This document shows positions 30,908-38,686 of a stretch of DNA of 64,000 nt, one piece after another (the stretch's first letter is position 1; each line of letters starts with the position of its first letter). Source of the DNA: Brevundimonas vesicularis (GTDB taxonomy: Bacteria > Pseudomonadota > Alphaproteobacteria > Caulobacterales > Caulobacteraceae). The notes beneath the pieces were generated by a model. The model saw nothing but the letters and a program-made list of their open reading frames with translations, was not told the origin of the DNA and searched no databases. A program made the position numbers and the translations under genes. Location: positions 372,001 through 436,000 of the forward strand of contig NZ_CP114278.1 in assembly GCF_027105095.1 (NCBI RefSeq), in the 5' to 3' direction.

Positions 30908-31804
30908 TCAGTAGAAGGTCGTGTCGTCCTGCTTGCTGGGCGCCGGGGCCGTGCGCGGCGGCGTCGTCGGTCGGTTAGTTGCAGGGGGCGTTGTGGGTCG
31001 CGCTTGAGGCGAGGGCGGCGTCGGCGTGGTCCCGGCCGCCGGCGCATTGACCGGAGGGATCGTCGGCAGGTCCGGATAGGGGATGGCCGAAGGGCGGGCG
31101 TCCTGCGCCGGCGCCGCTTCATAGGGCGCGATCGGTCCCGCGTCGGACTGGCCCAACCGGTCGGGCGCGCCGACATCGTCGCGGATGAAGGCCCAGGCCT
31201 GCCGGTCCGAGCAGCCGCAGGCCTTCAGAAAGCCTTGCTTGTCACGCCACAGGATCAGCGGATAGCTGATGTCGACGCCGGACTCTTTGAGCAGTTGGCT
31301 CAGCCGTTCGTTGAAGCGGCGGCCGGCCTCGACCACGGCGGTACGCGCCAGATTGCCGTCCGCCTGCGGCACGCCGGCAGCGGTCCAGCTGTTGGCCGGC
31401 GTCGCCATCCAGCGTTGATACAGCGGCCAGTCGCGCGTCAGCCACAGCTCCGCGACCGTCGCCCGCTCCGCCGCCGTCGATTGCGCCGCACCCTCCAGAT
31501 CGGGGCGGGCGAACAGGATGTAGCGCGTCTCGATCCCCGCCGCCTTCAGCTTGGGCGCCTCGTCGCGCGCGTAACGCAGGGCCGAGGCGCTGTCGCGATA
31601 GGTGACGATATACAGGGCCTGTCCGCCACTGCCGTCCGATACCCAGGACGCCTCGTCCAGCAGTTGTTGCACCTCGGCCTGATTGCGGCTGATCGTGACC
31701 GGCTGGAACCGCGAATAGAAGTTCCAATAGGCCCAGTATCCGGCGCCGGCGAGCAGCAGGCCGACCACGGCCGCCACGATCGAACCCATCAAAAAGCGAC
31801 GCAT
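30908..31804 (-). CDS. Membrane-anchored protein of unknown function with Pro-rich tail
   Basis: 298 aa, not recognised. One N-terminal membrane segment (VAAVVGLLLAGAGYWAYW, residues 10-27) with a short basic start implies a periplasmic body. A ~180-residue domain follows, with LYIVTYRDSASALRYARDEAPKLKAAGI, a Trp-rich part and a CGCSDRQAW motif. The fold pattern (strand-helix-strand, later ISYPLILW) could be a distant thioredoxin-like domain, which is a guess. The last ~85 residues are Pro/Thr/Ala-rich, a likely linker or wall-spanning tail. Confidence 0.7.
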   Translation of the reverse strand: MRRFLMGSIVAAVVGLLLAGAGYWAYWNFYSRFQPVTISRNQAEVQQLLDEASWVSDGSGGQALYIVTYRDSASALRYARDEAPKLKAAGIETRYILFARPDLEGAAQSTAAERATVAELWLTRDWPLYQRWMATPANSWTAAGVPQADGNLARTAVVEAGRRFNERLSQLLKESGVDISYPLILWRDKQGFLKACGCSDRQAWAFIRDDVGAPDRLGQSDAGPIAPYEAAPAQDARPSAIPYPDLPTIPPVNAPAAGTTPTPPSPQARPTTPPATNRPTTPPRTAPAPSKQDDTTFY

Positions 31805-31941
31805 GTAATCGGGTGCTCCAGCTTCACCGTTGACCCATCCTAACGCATAGCATCGGAATCCGTTGTCCCCCCGTATTCGCCGACGTCTTCACCGCCGCTC
31901 AGAGGAGCCAAAATGTCGCGAAAGATTCCGCCCGATCCGCT

Positions 31942-31970
31942 CTTGAACGGCGCAGGGGGCTTCCCATTTT
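31942..31970 (+). promoter_or_regulatory. Sigma-32 (RpoH) consensus promoter for a small RNA
   Basis: CTTGAA (31942-31947), 14-base spacer, TCCCATTTT (31962-31970). This fits the RpoH pattern CTTGAA-N14-CCCATNT almost base for base and shares its TCCCAT -10 and spacing with the dnaK promoter match in this window. Predicted start is about 31975-31978, immediately before the first hairpin. The DNA before it, 31805-31941, should hold the divergent promoter of the gene at 30908; nothing else is evident there. Confidence 0.72.
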
Positions 31971-31975
31971 CGATC

Positions 31976-32098
31976 TCGACGCTGCGGGACACTCCCCCTC
32001 CGAACCGCAGCGAAGCGAAGCCGGCGCCCTCCCCTCCCCTCCAGGCGCCGCTCGCGCAGGCCGCCGGACTCCCCCAGTCCGGCGGCTTTCTGCTTTGT
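31976..32098 (+). ncRNA. Candidate heat-shock small RNA with anti-Shine-Dalgarno loops
   Basis: About 120 nt from the sigma-32 start to a T-rich tail. Hairpin 1 (31980-32012): 8-bp perfect stem CGCTGCGG/CCGCAGCG, 17-base loop with CTCCCCCTCC. Hairpin 2 (32022-32050): 7-bp perfect stem CGGCGCC/GGCGCCG, 15-base loop of only C and T with a single A. Hairpin 3 (32060-32086): 11-bp terminator. C/U-rich loops that can pair with ribosome binding sites are known in alphaproteobacterial sRNAs such as the alpha-r14 and CcsR groups. The match is architectural; homology was not tested. An attenuator in the gdh leader is the main alternative. Confidence 0.62.
32060..32098 (+). terminator. Intrinsic terminator of the candidate small RNA
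   Basis: GCCGCCGGACT (32060-32070), loop of five C, AGTCCGGCGGC (32076-32086), then TTTCTGCTTTGT. The 11-bp GC-rich stem and U-rich tail give a strong rho-independent terminator on the plus strand, 157 bases before the gdh start. Confidence 0.85.
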
Positions 32099-32121
32099 GG
32101 CGCTGCACAATAATTCCAACC

Positions 32122-32172
32122 TGATCACTGATCATTACAAGGATCGGTCGCCGGGGGCTTCCCGAGCGACCG
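32122..32172 (+). promoter_or_regulatory. Palindrome and hairpin in the gdh upstream region
   Basis: TGATCA-C-TGATCA (32122-32134) is a perfect 6-1-6 palindrome, a possible operator. It is followed by CGGTCGC (32145-32151) and GCGACCG (32166-32172), a 7-bp hairpin in the presumed leader. The remaining stretch to the ATG at 32255 shows no other clear signal. The spacing between TGAT and ATCA (5 bases) is wrong for an FNR/FixK box (4). Which protein binds here is unknown. Confidence 0.35.
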
Positions 32173-32254
32173 GACCTGGCCTAGTCAGCAGGGGTGGCGC
32201 CCCGTCGCGCCGCATCCCTTGCGGCCCTGCCGCGTCGTTCGAGACTGCTCGTCC

Positions 32255-35200
32255 ATGACCGCCCACGATCTGCGCCAACCCGTTCAGCCGATCACCAAGG
32301 CCGCGCTGGAGGCGGCCTTCGCCAAGATCGTGGGGACCGGGCCCGGCGCAGTCGAACAGACCTATCTGACCCAGGCGCACGAAGACTATTCCGCCGATGA
32401 GACGCCCGAGCTCAGCGGCGAAGATCTGGCCGCCCTGCTCGCCGCCTCCTGGAGCGCCGCCAAGGCCTATCCGACCGGAACTGCGGCCCCCGCCATCACC
32501 GTCGGCCCGCTGCACGGCGCGAACGGTCAGGTCCTCGACTACGATCTGGTGCGCATCGTCCAGTCCGACGCCCCCTTCCTGGTCGACAGCGTCATGGGCG
32601 CCCTGGCGGAGGCCGGCGTGTCGGTACGCGCCCTGTTCCACCCGGTGGTCGAGCTGGACGGCCGTCGCCTGTCGATCATCATGCTGGTCATCGACAGCGT
32701 GCCCCAAGAGCGTCGCGACGTCCTCGGCGAAGGCCTGGCCCAGAGCTTGTCGGACGTCCACGCCGCCGTCGCCGATCACGACGCCATGACGTCCCTGATG
32801 CGCCAGGCCGTGCAGCGTCTGGAAGAGACCCCGCCCCCGGTCGATCCCGCGGTCCTCGCCGAGAACATCGCCTTCCTGAAATGGCTGAAGAGCGATCATT
32901 TCGTCTTCCTGGGCGCGCGCGACTACAGCTATCCGCTGAACGCCGACGGCGACTATGAGGCCGAGGCGCCGCTGGGCCTGTCCACCGACGGCCTGGGCAT
33001 TCTGGCCGATCCCGAGCGCACCGTGCTGCGTCGCGCGTCGGAACCCGCCGTCCTGACGCGCCAGATGCGCCGCCAGCTGGATCTCAGCGAACCGGTGACG
33101 GTGGCCAAGGCCAACGCCCGCTCGCGCGTCCACCGCCGCGCCTACATGGACTATGTTGGGGTCAAGCGTTACGGGCCGGACGGCAAGGCGACCGGCGAGA
33201 CACGTTTTGTCGGCCTGTTCACGTCGGAAGCCTACGACCAGCTGGCGACCGAGGTGCCGCTGCTGCGTCGCAAGGTGGCCAATGCCCTGGCTCGCGCCGA
33301 CAAGGCGCCCGGCAGCCACAACGAAAAACGCCTCAAGAACATCCTCGAGAATTATCCGCGCGACGAGCTGTTCCAGGTCAGCGAGGACGAGCTGTTGTCC
33401 ATCGCCCTGGGCATCCTTCACCTCTACGACCGGCCGCGCATCCGCCTGTTCTCACGCCAGGATCCGTTCGACCGCTTCGTCTCGGTCCTGTGCTTCATCC
33501 CGCGCGAGAAGTTCGATTCCGCCGTACGCGAACGCATCGGCCAGATCGTCGCCCGCGCCTGGGGCGGCCGCATCTCGGCCTGGTATCCGCAGCTGTCGGA
33601 CGCGCCCCTGGTGCGCATCCATTACATCATCGGCGTAGAGCCCGGCGCCCACCCGATCCCGGACGCCGCCCAACTGGAAGCCGACGTCGCCGAGGCCGGT
33701 CGCGGCTGGGTCGATCGTTTCGAAGGCGCCCTGCGCCGCTCGGGCGTCGAGGAAGTCGCCGTCGGGCCGCTGAGCGCCCAATGGGCCCGCGCCTTCGGGG
33801 CCGCCTATCGCGATCGCTATGACGCCGATGAGGCCGCGACCGACCTGCAATATGTGAACCGGCTGAATGAGACGGGCCTGCCGGGTGAGGGCAAGGCCGT
33901 CGCCGTGCGCGCCTTCCGCACGCCGGACGACAGCCGACTGCAGTTCCGCTTCAAGCTTTACCGTCGCGGCCCCGCCGTTCCCCTGTCCGACGTCCTGCCG
34001 ATCCTGGCCGATATGGGTCTGAAGACGCTGGAGGAATACGGCTATCCGATCCGCCCGATGGGCGAGGAGGAGATCCACGTCCACGAGTTCCTGATGGAGG
34101 ATCCGCGCGGCGAGGCGCTGGTCTTCGACGATGTGAAGGGCCCGTTCGAGGACGCCTTCGCCGCCGTCTGGACCGGCCGCAACGAAAGCGACGGCTTCAA
34201 CCGCCTGGTGATCGAACTGGGCGTGGAATGGCGCGACGCCGCCCTGATCCGCACCTTGGCCCACTATCGACAGCAGACGGGTCTCGACCCCTCCCAGACG
34301 GTGCAGGAAGAGGCCCTGCGCGAATACCCCGATGTGGCGCGCGCCCTGCTGTCGCTGTTCAAGGCCAAGTTCGCCCCTGAAGGCGGTTCGGCCGGCGACC
34401 GCGCGCCGGCCGTCGCCGAGCTGGACGCCAAGATCGTCACCCTGCTGCAGGACGTGAAGAGCCTGGATCACGACCGGGCCCTGCGCCGCATCGCCGCCCT
34501 GATCGGCGCGATCAAGCGCACCAACTATTTCCAGCTGGACGCCGACGGTCAGCCCAAGCCGCACATCTCGATCAAGATCGCCTCGCGCGAGCTGGACGAC
34601 CTGCCCCTGCCCAAACCCTACCGCGAAATCTTCGTCTGGGCGCCCCATGTCGAGGGCGTGCACCTGCGCTTTGGTCCCGTCGCGCGCGGCGGTCTGCGCT
34701 GGTCGGACCGTCGCGACGACTTCCGCACCGAGGTCCTGGGCCTGGTCAAGGCGCAGCAGGTGAAGAACGCGGTCATCGTGCCGGTCGGCTCCAAGGGCGG
34801 CTTCTATCCCAAGCAACTGCCCCGCACGACGGACCGCGAGGCCATTCAGGGCGAGGCCATCCGCGCCTATCGCACCTTCCTGTCCGGCCTTCTGGACATT
34901 ACCGACAACATCGCCGCCGACGGTTCGGTGACCCATCCGGCCAATGTCATCGCCTGGGAAGGCGACGACCCCTATCTGGTCGTGGCCGCCGACAAGGGCA
35001 CGGCGACCTTCTCCGACATCGCCAATGGCGTCTCTGCCGCCTACGGCTTCTGGCTGGGCGACGCCTTCGCCTCGGGCGGCTCCATCGGCTATGACCACAA
35101 GGCCATGGGCATCACCGCGCGCGGCGCCTGGGAGGCGGTCAAGCGCCACTTCCGCGAAATGGGCAAGGACATCCAGACCCAGCCCTTCACCATGGTCGGC

Positions 35201-37111
35201 GTCGGCGACATGTCCGGCGACGTCTTCGGCAACGGAGCGCTTCTGTCCAAGGCGACGCGTCTGGTCGCCGCCTTTGATCACCGCGACATCTTCATTGATC
35301 CGAACCCGGATCATGTGACCAGCTGGACCGAGCGCAAGCGTCTGTTCGACCTGCCGCGCTCGTCCTGGCAGGACTACGACAAGGCGCTGATCTCGGAAGG
35401 CGGCGGCGTCTTCTCGCGCTCGGCCAAGTCGATCCAGCTGACGCCCCAGATTAAGGCGGCCCTGGACATCGCCGAGGACGAACTGGACCCCGTCAGCCTG
35501 ATCCGCGCCATCCTGAAGGCGCCGGTCGAACTTCTCTATCTGGGCGGCATCGGCACCTATGTGAAGTCGGCGGCCGAAACCGACGCCCAGGTCGGGGACA
35601 AGGGCACCGACGCCCTGCGCATCAACGCCGACGAACTGAGGGTCAAGGTGGTGGGCGAGGGCGCAAACCTCGGCTTCACCCAGGCCGGGCGCATCGCCTT
35701 CGGTCAGGCCGGCGGCCGGATCAACACCGACGCCATCGACAACTCCGCCGGGGTCGACACCTCCGACCACGAGGTCAACATCAAGATCCTGGTCGGCTCG
35801 GCCGTGACCAACGGCGTCCTGCCGGCCGAGGAGCGCACGCCGCTGCTGGCCTCCATGACCGACGAGGTCGGCCTGAAGGTGCTGGCCCACAACTACGACC
35901 AGACCCTGGCCCTGACCCTGCAACAGGCCGAAGGCGTCGGCGCCCTGGACGCCCAGCAGCGGTTCATGCAGAGCCTGTCGGCGCGTGGAAAGCTGGATCG
36001 CAAGGTCGAGGGCCTGCCTAACGACGCCCGCGTCAAGGAGCTGATGACGGCGGGCATTCCGCTGGCCCGGCCCGAACTGGCCGTCCTGATGGCCTACGCC
36101 AAGCTGGAGCTGTCGGACGACATCGTCGCTTCCCAGGCGCCCGAGGATCCCTTCTTCGAACAGATCCTGGTCCGCTACTTCCCCGAGGCTCTGGCCCGGT
36201 TCGAACCGGAGATGAAGAGCCACCGTCTGCGGCGCGAGATCATCGCCACCGTCATGGCCAATGAAGTCGTCAACATGTGCGGCCCGACCTTCCCCGACCG
36301 CCTGCGCGGCTCGGCGGAATGCGACACCACCGCCCTGATCATCGCCTTCGAGGCCGCGCGCCGCGTCTTCCGCTTGGACGAAGCCTGGGACGCCGTGTCG
36401 GCCCTGGATCTGAAAATCTCGGCCGAGGCGCAGATCGCCCTGTATCAGGAGATCGCCGTCGTCTTGCGTCGTCAGACCTTCTGGCTGGCCCGCCGCGCCA
36501 AGGGCGGTCTGTCGGTCCAGGCCCTGATCGACCGCTATCGTCCGATCGCCGACGCCTTGCAGGCCGAGGGCGCGCCGGTCCTGTCGCGCTTCGAACAGGG
36601 GCGTCTGGATGCGCGCGTCAAACGCTTCGCCGATCACGGCGCGCCTGAGAATCTGACCCGCAGCATCGCCATCATGCGCCCCCTCGTCGCCGCCTCCGAC
36701 ATCGGGGATCTGGCGCAGGAGGCGAACTGGCCCGTCGCGGCCATGGCGCGCCTGTATCACCAGGTCGGGGCCGCCTTCGACTTCGACCGTCTGCGCGCCG
36801 CCGCCGGCTCCATTCCGTCTGCGGATCATTTCGATCGTCTCGCCGTCCGTCGTCTGATCGAGGACCTGATGAACGAGCAGGCGGCCCTGACCCGCGCCGT
36901 CGCCCGCGCCTCCGATCCGTCGGTCGGCGTCAGCGAGGACGCGGCCGAGGCCGCCGTGGACGCCTGGATCGGCTCCAAACAGGCGACGGTCGAGGGCGTG
37001 CGCGCTTCGGTGGACGAGATCGAACAGTCCGGCTCGGGCTGGACCTTCGCCAAACTGACCATCGCCAACGCCACGATCCGCGATCTGGCGACGGCGGCGG
37101 TGAATGGTTAG
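32255..37111 (+). CDS. gdhZ: NAD-specific glutamate dehydrogenase, large (GDH-180 type)
   Basis: 1618 aa. It deaminates glutamate to 2-oxoglutarate with NAD+, feeding carbon to the TCA cycle. The long N-terminal half has ACT-like segments; the catalytic core near residues 790-850 shows APHVEGVHLRFGPVARGG, LRWSDRRDDFRTEV, and VKNAVIVPVGSKGG. The nucleotide domain follows with GVGDMSGDVFGNGALL. In Caulobacter the orthologue, GdhZ, also stimulates FtsZ GTPase activity and links glutamate use to division. ATG 32255 (MTAHDLRQ) is preferred over one 36 bases upstream. A candidate sRNA ends 157 bases before it. Confidence 0.94.
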   Translation: MTAHDLRQPVQPITKAALEAAFAKIVGTGPGAVEQTYLTQAHEDYSADETPELSGEDLAALLAASWSAAKAYPTGTAAPAITVGPLHGANGQVLDYDLVRIVQSDAPFLVDSVMGALAEAGVSVRALFHPVVELDGRRLSIIMLVIDSVPQERRDVLGEGLAQSLSDVHAAVADHDAMTSLMRQAVQRLEETPPPVDPAVLAENIAFLKWLKSDHFVFLGARDYSYPLNADGDYEAEAPLGLSTDGLGILADPERTVLRRASEPAVLTRQMRRQLDLSEPVTVAKANARSRVHRRAYMDYVGVKRYGPDGKATGETRFVGLFTSEAYDQLATEVPLLRRKVANALARADKAPGSHNEKRLKNILENYPRDELFQVSEDELLSIALGILHLYDRPRIRLFSRQDPFDRFVSVLCFIPREKFDSAVRERIGQIVARAWGGRISAWYPQLSDAPLVRIHYIIGVEPGAHPIPDAAQLEADVAEAGRGWVDRFEGALRRSGVEEVAVGPLSAQWARAFGAAYRDRYDADEAATDLQYVNRLNETGLPGEGKAVAVRAFRTPDDSRLQFRFKLYRRGPAVPLSDVLPILADMGLKTLEEYGYPIRPMGEEEIHVHEFLMEDPRGEALVFDDVKGPFEDAFAAVWTGRNESDGFNRLVIELGVEWRDAALIRTLAHYRQQTGLDPSQTVQEEALREYPDVARALLSLFKAKFAPEGGSAGDRAPAVAELDAKIVTLLQDVKSLDHDRALRRIAALIGAIKRTNYFQLDADGQPKPHISIKIASRELDDLPLPKPYREIFVWAPHVEGVHLRFGPVARGGLRWSDRRDDFRTEVLGLVKAQQVKNAVIVPVGSKGGFYPKQLPRTTDREAIQGEAIRAYRTFLSGLLDITDNIAADGSVTHPANVIAWEGDDPYLVVAADKGTATFSDIANGVSAAYGFWLGDAFASGGSIGYDHKAMGITARGAWEAVKRHFREMGKDIQTQPFTMVGVGDMSGDVFGNGALLSKATRLVAAFDHRDIFIDPNPDHVTSWTERKRLFDLPRSSWQDYDKALISEGGGVFSRSAKSIQLTPQIKAALDIAEDELDPVSLIRAILKAPVELLYLGGIGTYVKSAAETDAQVGDKGTDALRINADELRVKVVGEGANLGFTQAGRIAFGQAGGRINTDAIDNSAGVDTSDHEVNIKILVGSAVTNGVLPAEERTPLLASMTDEVGLKVLAHNYDQTLALTLQQAEGVGALDAQQRFMQSLSARGKLDRKVEGLPNDARVKELMTAGIPLARPELAVLMAYAKLELSDDIVASQAPEDPFFEQILVRYFPEALARFEPEMKSHRLRREIIATVMANEVVNMCGPTFPDRLRGSAECDTTALIIAFEAARRVFRLDEAWDAVSALDLKISAEAQIALYQEIAVVLRRQTFWLARRAKGGLSVQALIDRYRPIADALQAEGAPVLSRFEQGRLDARVKRFADHGAPENLTRSIAIMRPLVAASDIGDLAQEANWPVAAMARLYHQVGAAFDFDRLRAAAGSIPSADHFDRLAVRRLIEDLMNEQAALTRAVARASDPSVGVSEDAAEAAVDAWIGSKQATVEGVRASVDEIEQSGSGWTFAKLTIANATIRDLATAAVNG

Positions 37112-37209
37112 TCGTGCTATCGGCCGTCGGCCTGCTTGAGCACGTGATCGCTTGACGAAGCCGCCGTCTCACGGCCTCTTCAGCCGCTGATCAGGCTGGG
37201 GAGGCCGCA

Positions 37210-37677
37210 ATGCCGAGAAAGTTCCTCGTCGTCGTCGACGACAGTCCGGAGTTCGAGGCCGCCCTGCGGTTCGCCTCGCGCCGGGCGAAATCGACCGGCG
37301 GGCGCGTGGTCATGCTGCGCGTCCTGCCGACCGACAGCGACGCCCACTGGTCGGGCGTGCGCGAGGAAATCGAACGCCAGCAGCGCCAGGAGGCGGAAAT
37401 CCTGCTCAACCGCCTGGGCGAGGAGGCGCAGACTCGCTCCGGCGCCGCGCCGGTCTTCCTGATCGAAAAGGGCGAAGCCCAGGCCGCGATCAAGAAGGTC
37501 GTCGCCGCCGACCCTGACATCAAGATCCTGGTGCTGGCCGCCGGAACCAGCTCGCGCGGCCCCGGCCCGCTGGTCTCGGCCATCATCAAACAGGGCGCGC
37601 AGATCGGCGGCCGCAAAATGCCCGTCACCATCGTCCCCGGCGAACTGACCGAAGACGAGATCGAAGACCTGGCCTAG
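37210..37677 (+). CDS. Universal stress protein (UspA) domain protein
   Basis: 155 aa, a single Usp domain: RKFLVVVDDSPEFEAALRFASRRA at the N-terminus with the conserved Asp of the nucleotide site, then the central helix rich in Arg and Glu, and DPDIKILVLAAGTSSRGPGPLVSAI. The usual G-x2-G-x9-G-S/T loop is loosely kept (AGTSSRGPGPLVS), so ATP binding is uncertain. Follows gdh by 98 bases; convergent overlap of four bases with ohrR. Confidence 0.87.
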   Translation: MPRKFLVVVDDSPEFEAALRFASRRAKSTGGRVVMLRVLPTDSDAHWSGVREEIERQQRQEAEILLNRLGEEAQTRSGAAPVFLIEKGEAQAAIKKVVAADPDIKILVLAAGTSSRGPGPLVSAIIKQGAQIGGRKMPVTIVPGELTEDEIEDLA

Positions 37678-38141
37678 CCCTCGGCCGGCGGCTGGGCGGC
37701 ACGCAGCTTGTCGCGCAGCGCCCCCAGGCCTTGGCGCAGGTCGGTCAGGGCTTCCGGCGTCATCTCGGTGGCGTCCAATACCGATTGCGGCAGGCAGGCG
37801 GCCTCGACAGCCAACGCCCGTCCTGCGTCGGTCAGGCTCACGCGCACTACCCGCTCATCCGCCTTGTCGCGGGCGCGCGTCACCAGCCCGGCCGCCTCCA
37901 GTCGTTTGATCAGAGGGGTCAGGGTATTGGATTCGAGAAACAGCTGCTCGCCCAGCCGGCCGACCGTCTGTTCGTCCTCGCGCCAGAGCAGGGCCATGGC
38001 CAGGAACTGCGGATAGGTCAGGCCCATCCGGTCCAGCAACGGCTTGTAGAACCGGTTAAACGCCAGGTTCGCCGAATAGGCGGCGAAACACAGCATGTCA
38101 TCGACGGCCATGGCGGCGGGGGAGGGGGCGGCTGAGCTCAT
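37674..38141 (-). CDS. ohrR: MarR family peroxide-sensing repressor OhrR
   Basis: 155 aa winged-helix MarR regulator. The sensing cysteine is Cys18 in VDDMLCFAAYSANLAF, the OhrR signature; no second Cys is placed for the 2-Cys mechanism (the other is in EAACLPQ near 119, so this is not excluded). The recognition region is in ESNTLTPLIKRLEAAGLV and the wing in RDKADERVVRVSLT. Divergent from ohr with two matching operators between. A second ATG 30 bases downstream is possible. Confidence 0.93.
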   Translation of the reverse strand: MSSAAPSPAAMAVDDMLCFAAYSANLAFNRFYKPLLDRMGLTYPQFLAMALLWREDEQTVGRLGEQLFLESNTLTPLIKRLEAAGLVTRARDKADERVVRVSLTDAGRALAVEAACLPQSVLDATEMTPEALTDLRQGLGALRDKLRAAQPPAEG

Positions 38142-38160
38142 CAGTAGATAATAATCGCAC

Positions 38161-38173
38161 GCGATACAATCGC
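38161..38173. promoter_or_regulatory. OhrR operator, ohrR-proximal
   Basis: GCGAT-ACA-ATCGC, a 5-3-5 inverted repeat. It lies between a minus-strand -35-like TTGCGA and -10-like ATTATC (17 apart) that point toward ohrR, where binding would give autorepression. Same GCGAT-N3-ATCGC form as the second site 53 bases away. An overlapping dyad ATCGC-AC-GCGAT (38154-38165) extends it. Confidence 0.65.
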
Positions 38174-38177
38174 AAGC

Positions 38178-38206
38178 TTGACGCCTCCTACCCGGCGCAC
38201 TAAATC
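38178..38206 (+). promoter_or_regulatory. Sigma-70-like promoter for ohr
   Basis: TTGACG (38178-38183), 17-base spacer, TAAATC (38201-38206). Predicted start about 38213, inside the second operator, which would allow direct repression by OhrR. Confidence 0.62.
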
Positions 38207-38212
38207 ACGTCA

Positions 38213-38227
38213 CGCGATTAAATCGCG
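38213..38227. promoter_or_regulatory. OhrR operator, ohr-proximal
   Basis: CGCGATT-A-AATCGCG is a perfect 7-1-7 inverted repeat directly downstream of the ohr -10 box. Its core, GCGAT-N3-ATCGC, is the same as the site at 38161-38173. Centre to centre the two are 53 bases apart, about five helical turns, so two bound dimers would lie on one face of the DNA. Confidence 0.72.
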
Positions 38228-38260
38228 CACGATATTTATGGCCTTTCGGAGCTGATTTCT

Positions 38261-38686
38261 ATGTCCATCAACACCCTGTACCGCACCACCGCCGTCGCAA
38301 CGGGTGGCCGCGATGGCCGCGCCGCCACCACCGACGGCGCCCTGGATGTCGCCCTGGGCACGCCCAAGGAGCTGGGCGGCGCCGGCGTCGGCAATAACCC
38401 CGAACAGCTGTTCGCGGCCGGCTATGCGGCCTGCTTTCTTGGCGCCATGAAGTTCGTCGCCTCTCAGGGCGGTCACGCCAAGGTGCCTGCCGACGCCGCC
38501 GTCAACGCCACGGTCGGCATCGGTCCGCGCAGCGACAAGGGCTTCGGCCTGGAGGTGGCGCTTGAGGTCAGCCTGCCGGGCGTGGATCGCGCCGAGGCCG
38601 AGGCCCTTGTCGCCGAGGCGGATACCGTCTGCCCCTATTCGCACGCCACGCGGGGCAATATCGCAGTGACCCTAACCGTCGCCTAA
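38261..38686 (+). CDS. ohr: Organic hydroperoxide resistance protein Ohr
   Basis: 141 aa thiol peroxidase that reduces lipid and organic hydroperoxides. Peroxidatic Cys58 is in [13 protein letters not shown], resolving Cys124 in [13 protein letters not shown]; the catalytic Arg and Glu are in [13 protein letters not shown] and NNPEQLF. Divergent from ohrR, whose operator overlaps its promoter. Convergent four-base overlap with mltA at the end. Confidence 0.96.
   Translation: MSINTLYRTTAVATGGRDGRAATTDGALDVALGTPKELGGAGVGNNPEQLFAAGYAACFLGAMKFVASQGGHAKVPADAAVNATVGIGPRSDKGFGLEVALEVSLPGVDRAEAEALVAEADTVCPYSHATRGNIAVTLTVA

Noticed and set aside
31913..32113. 66-codon frame across the small-RNA locus
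   Set aside because: It would contain the promoter and the terminator inside itself; the protein is Pro/Ala-rich without pattern, and an RNA gene explains the hairpins better.
32122..32134. FNR/FixK box before glutamate dehydrogenase
   Set aside because: The TGAT and ATCA halves are 5 bases apart and not 4, and the flanking T and A are missing; kept only as an unassigned palindrome.
33452..36829. A very long open frame on the strand opposite glutamate dehydrogenase
   Set aside because: High G+C removes stop codons in one antisense frame; its protein has no family motifs, while the sense strand encodes a full, motif-rich enzyme.
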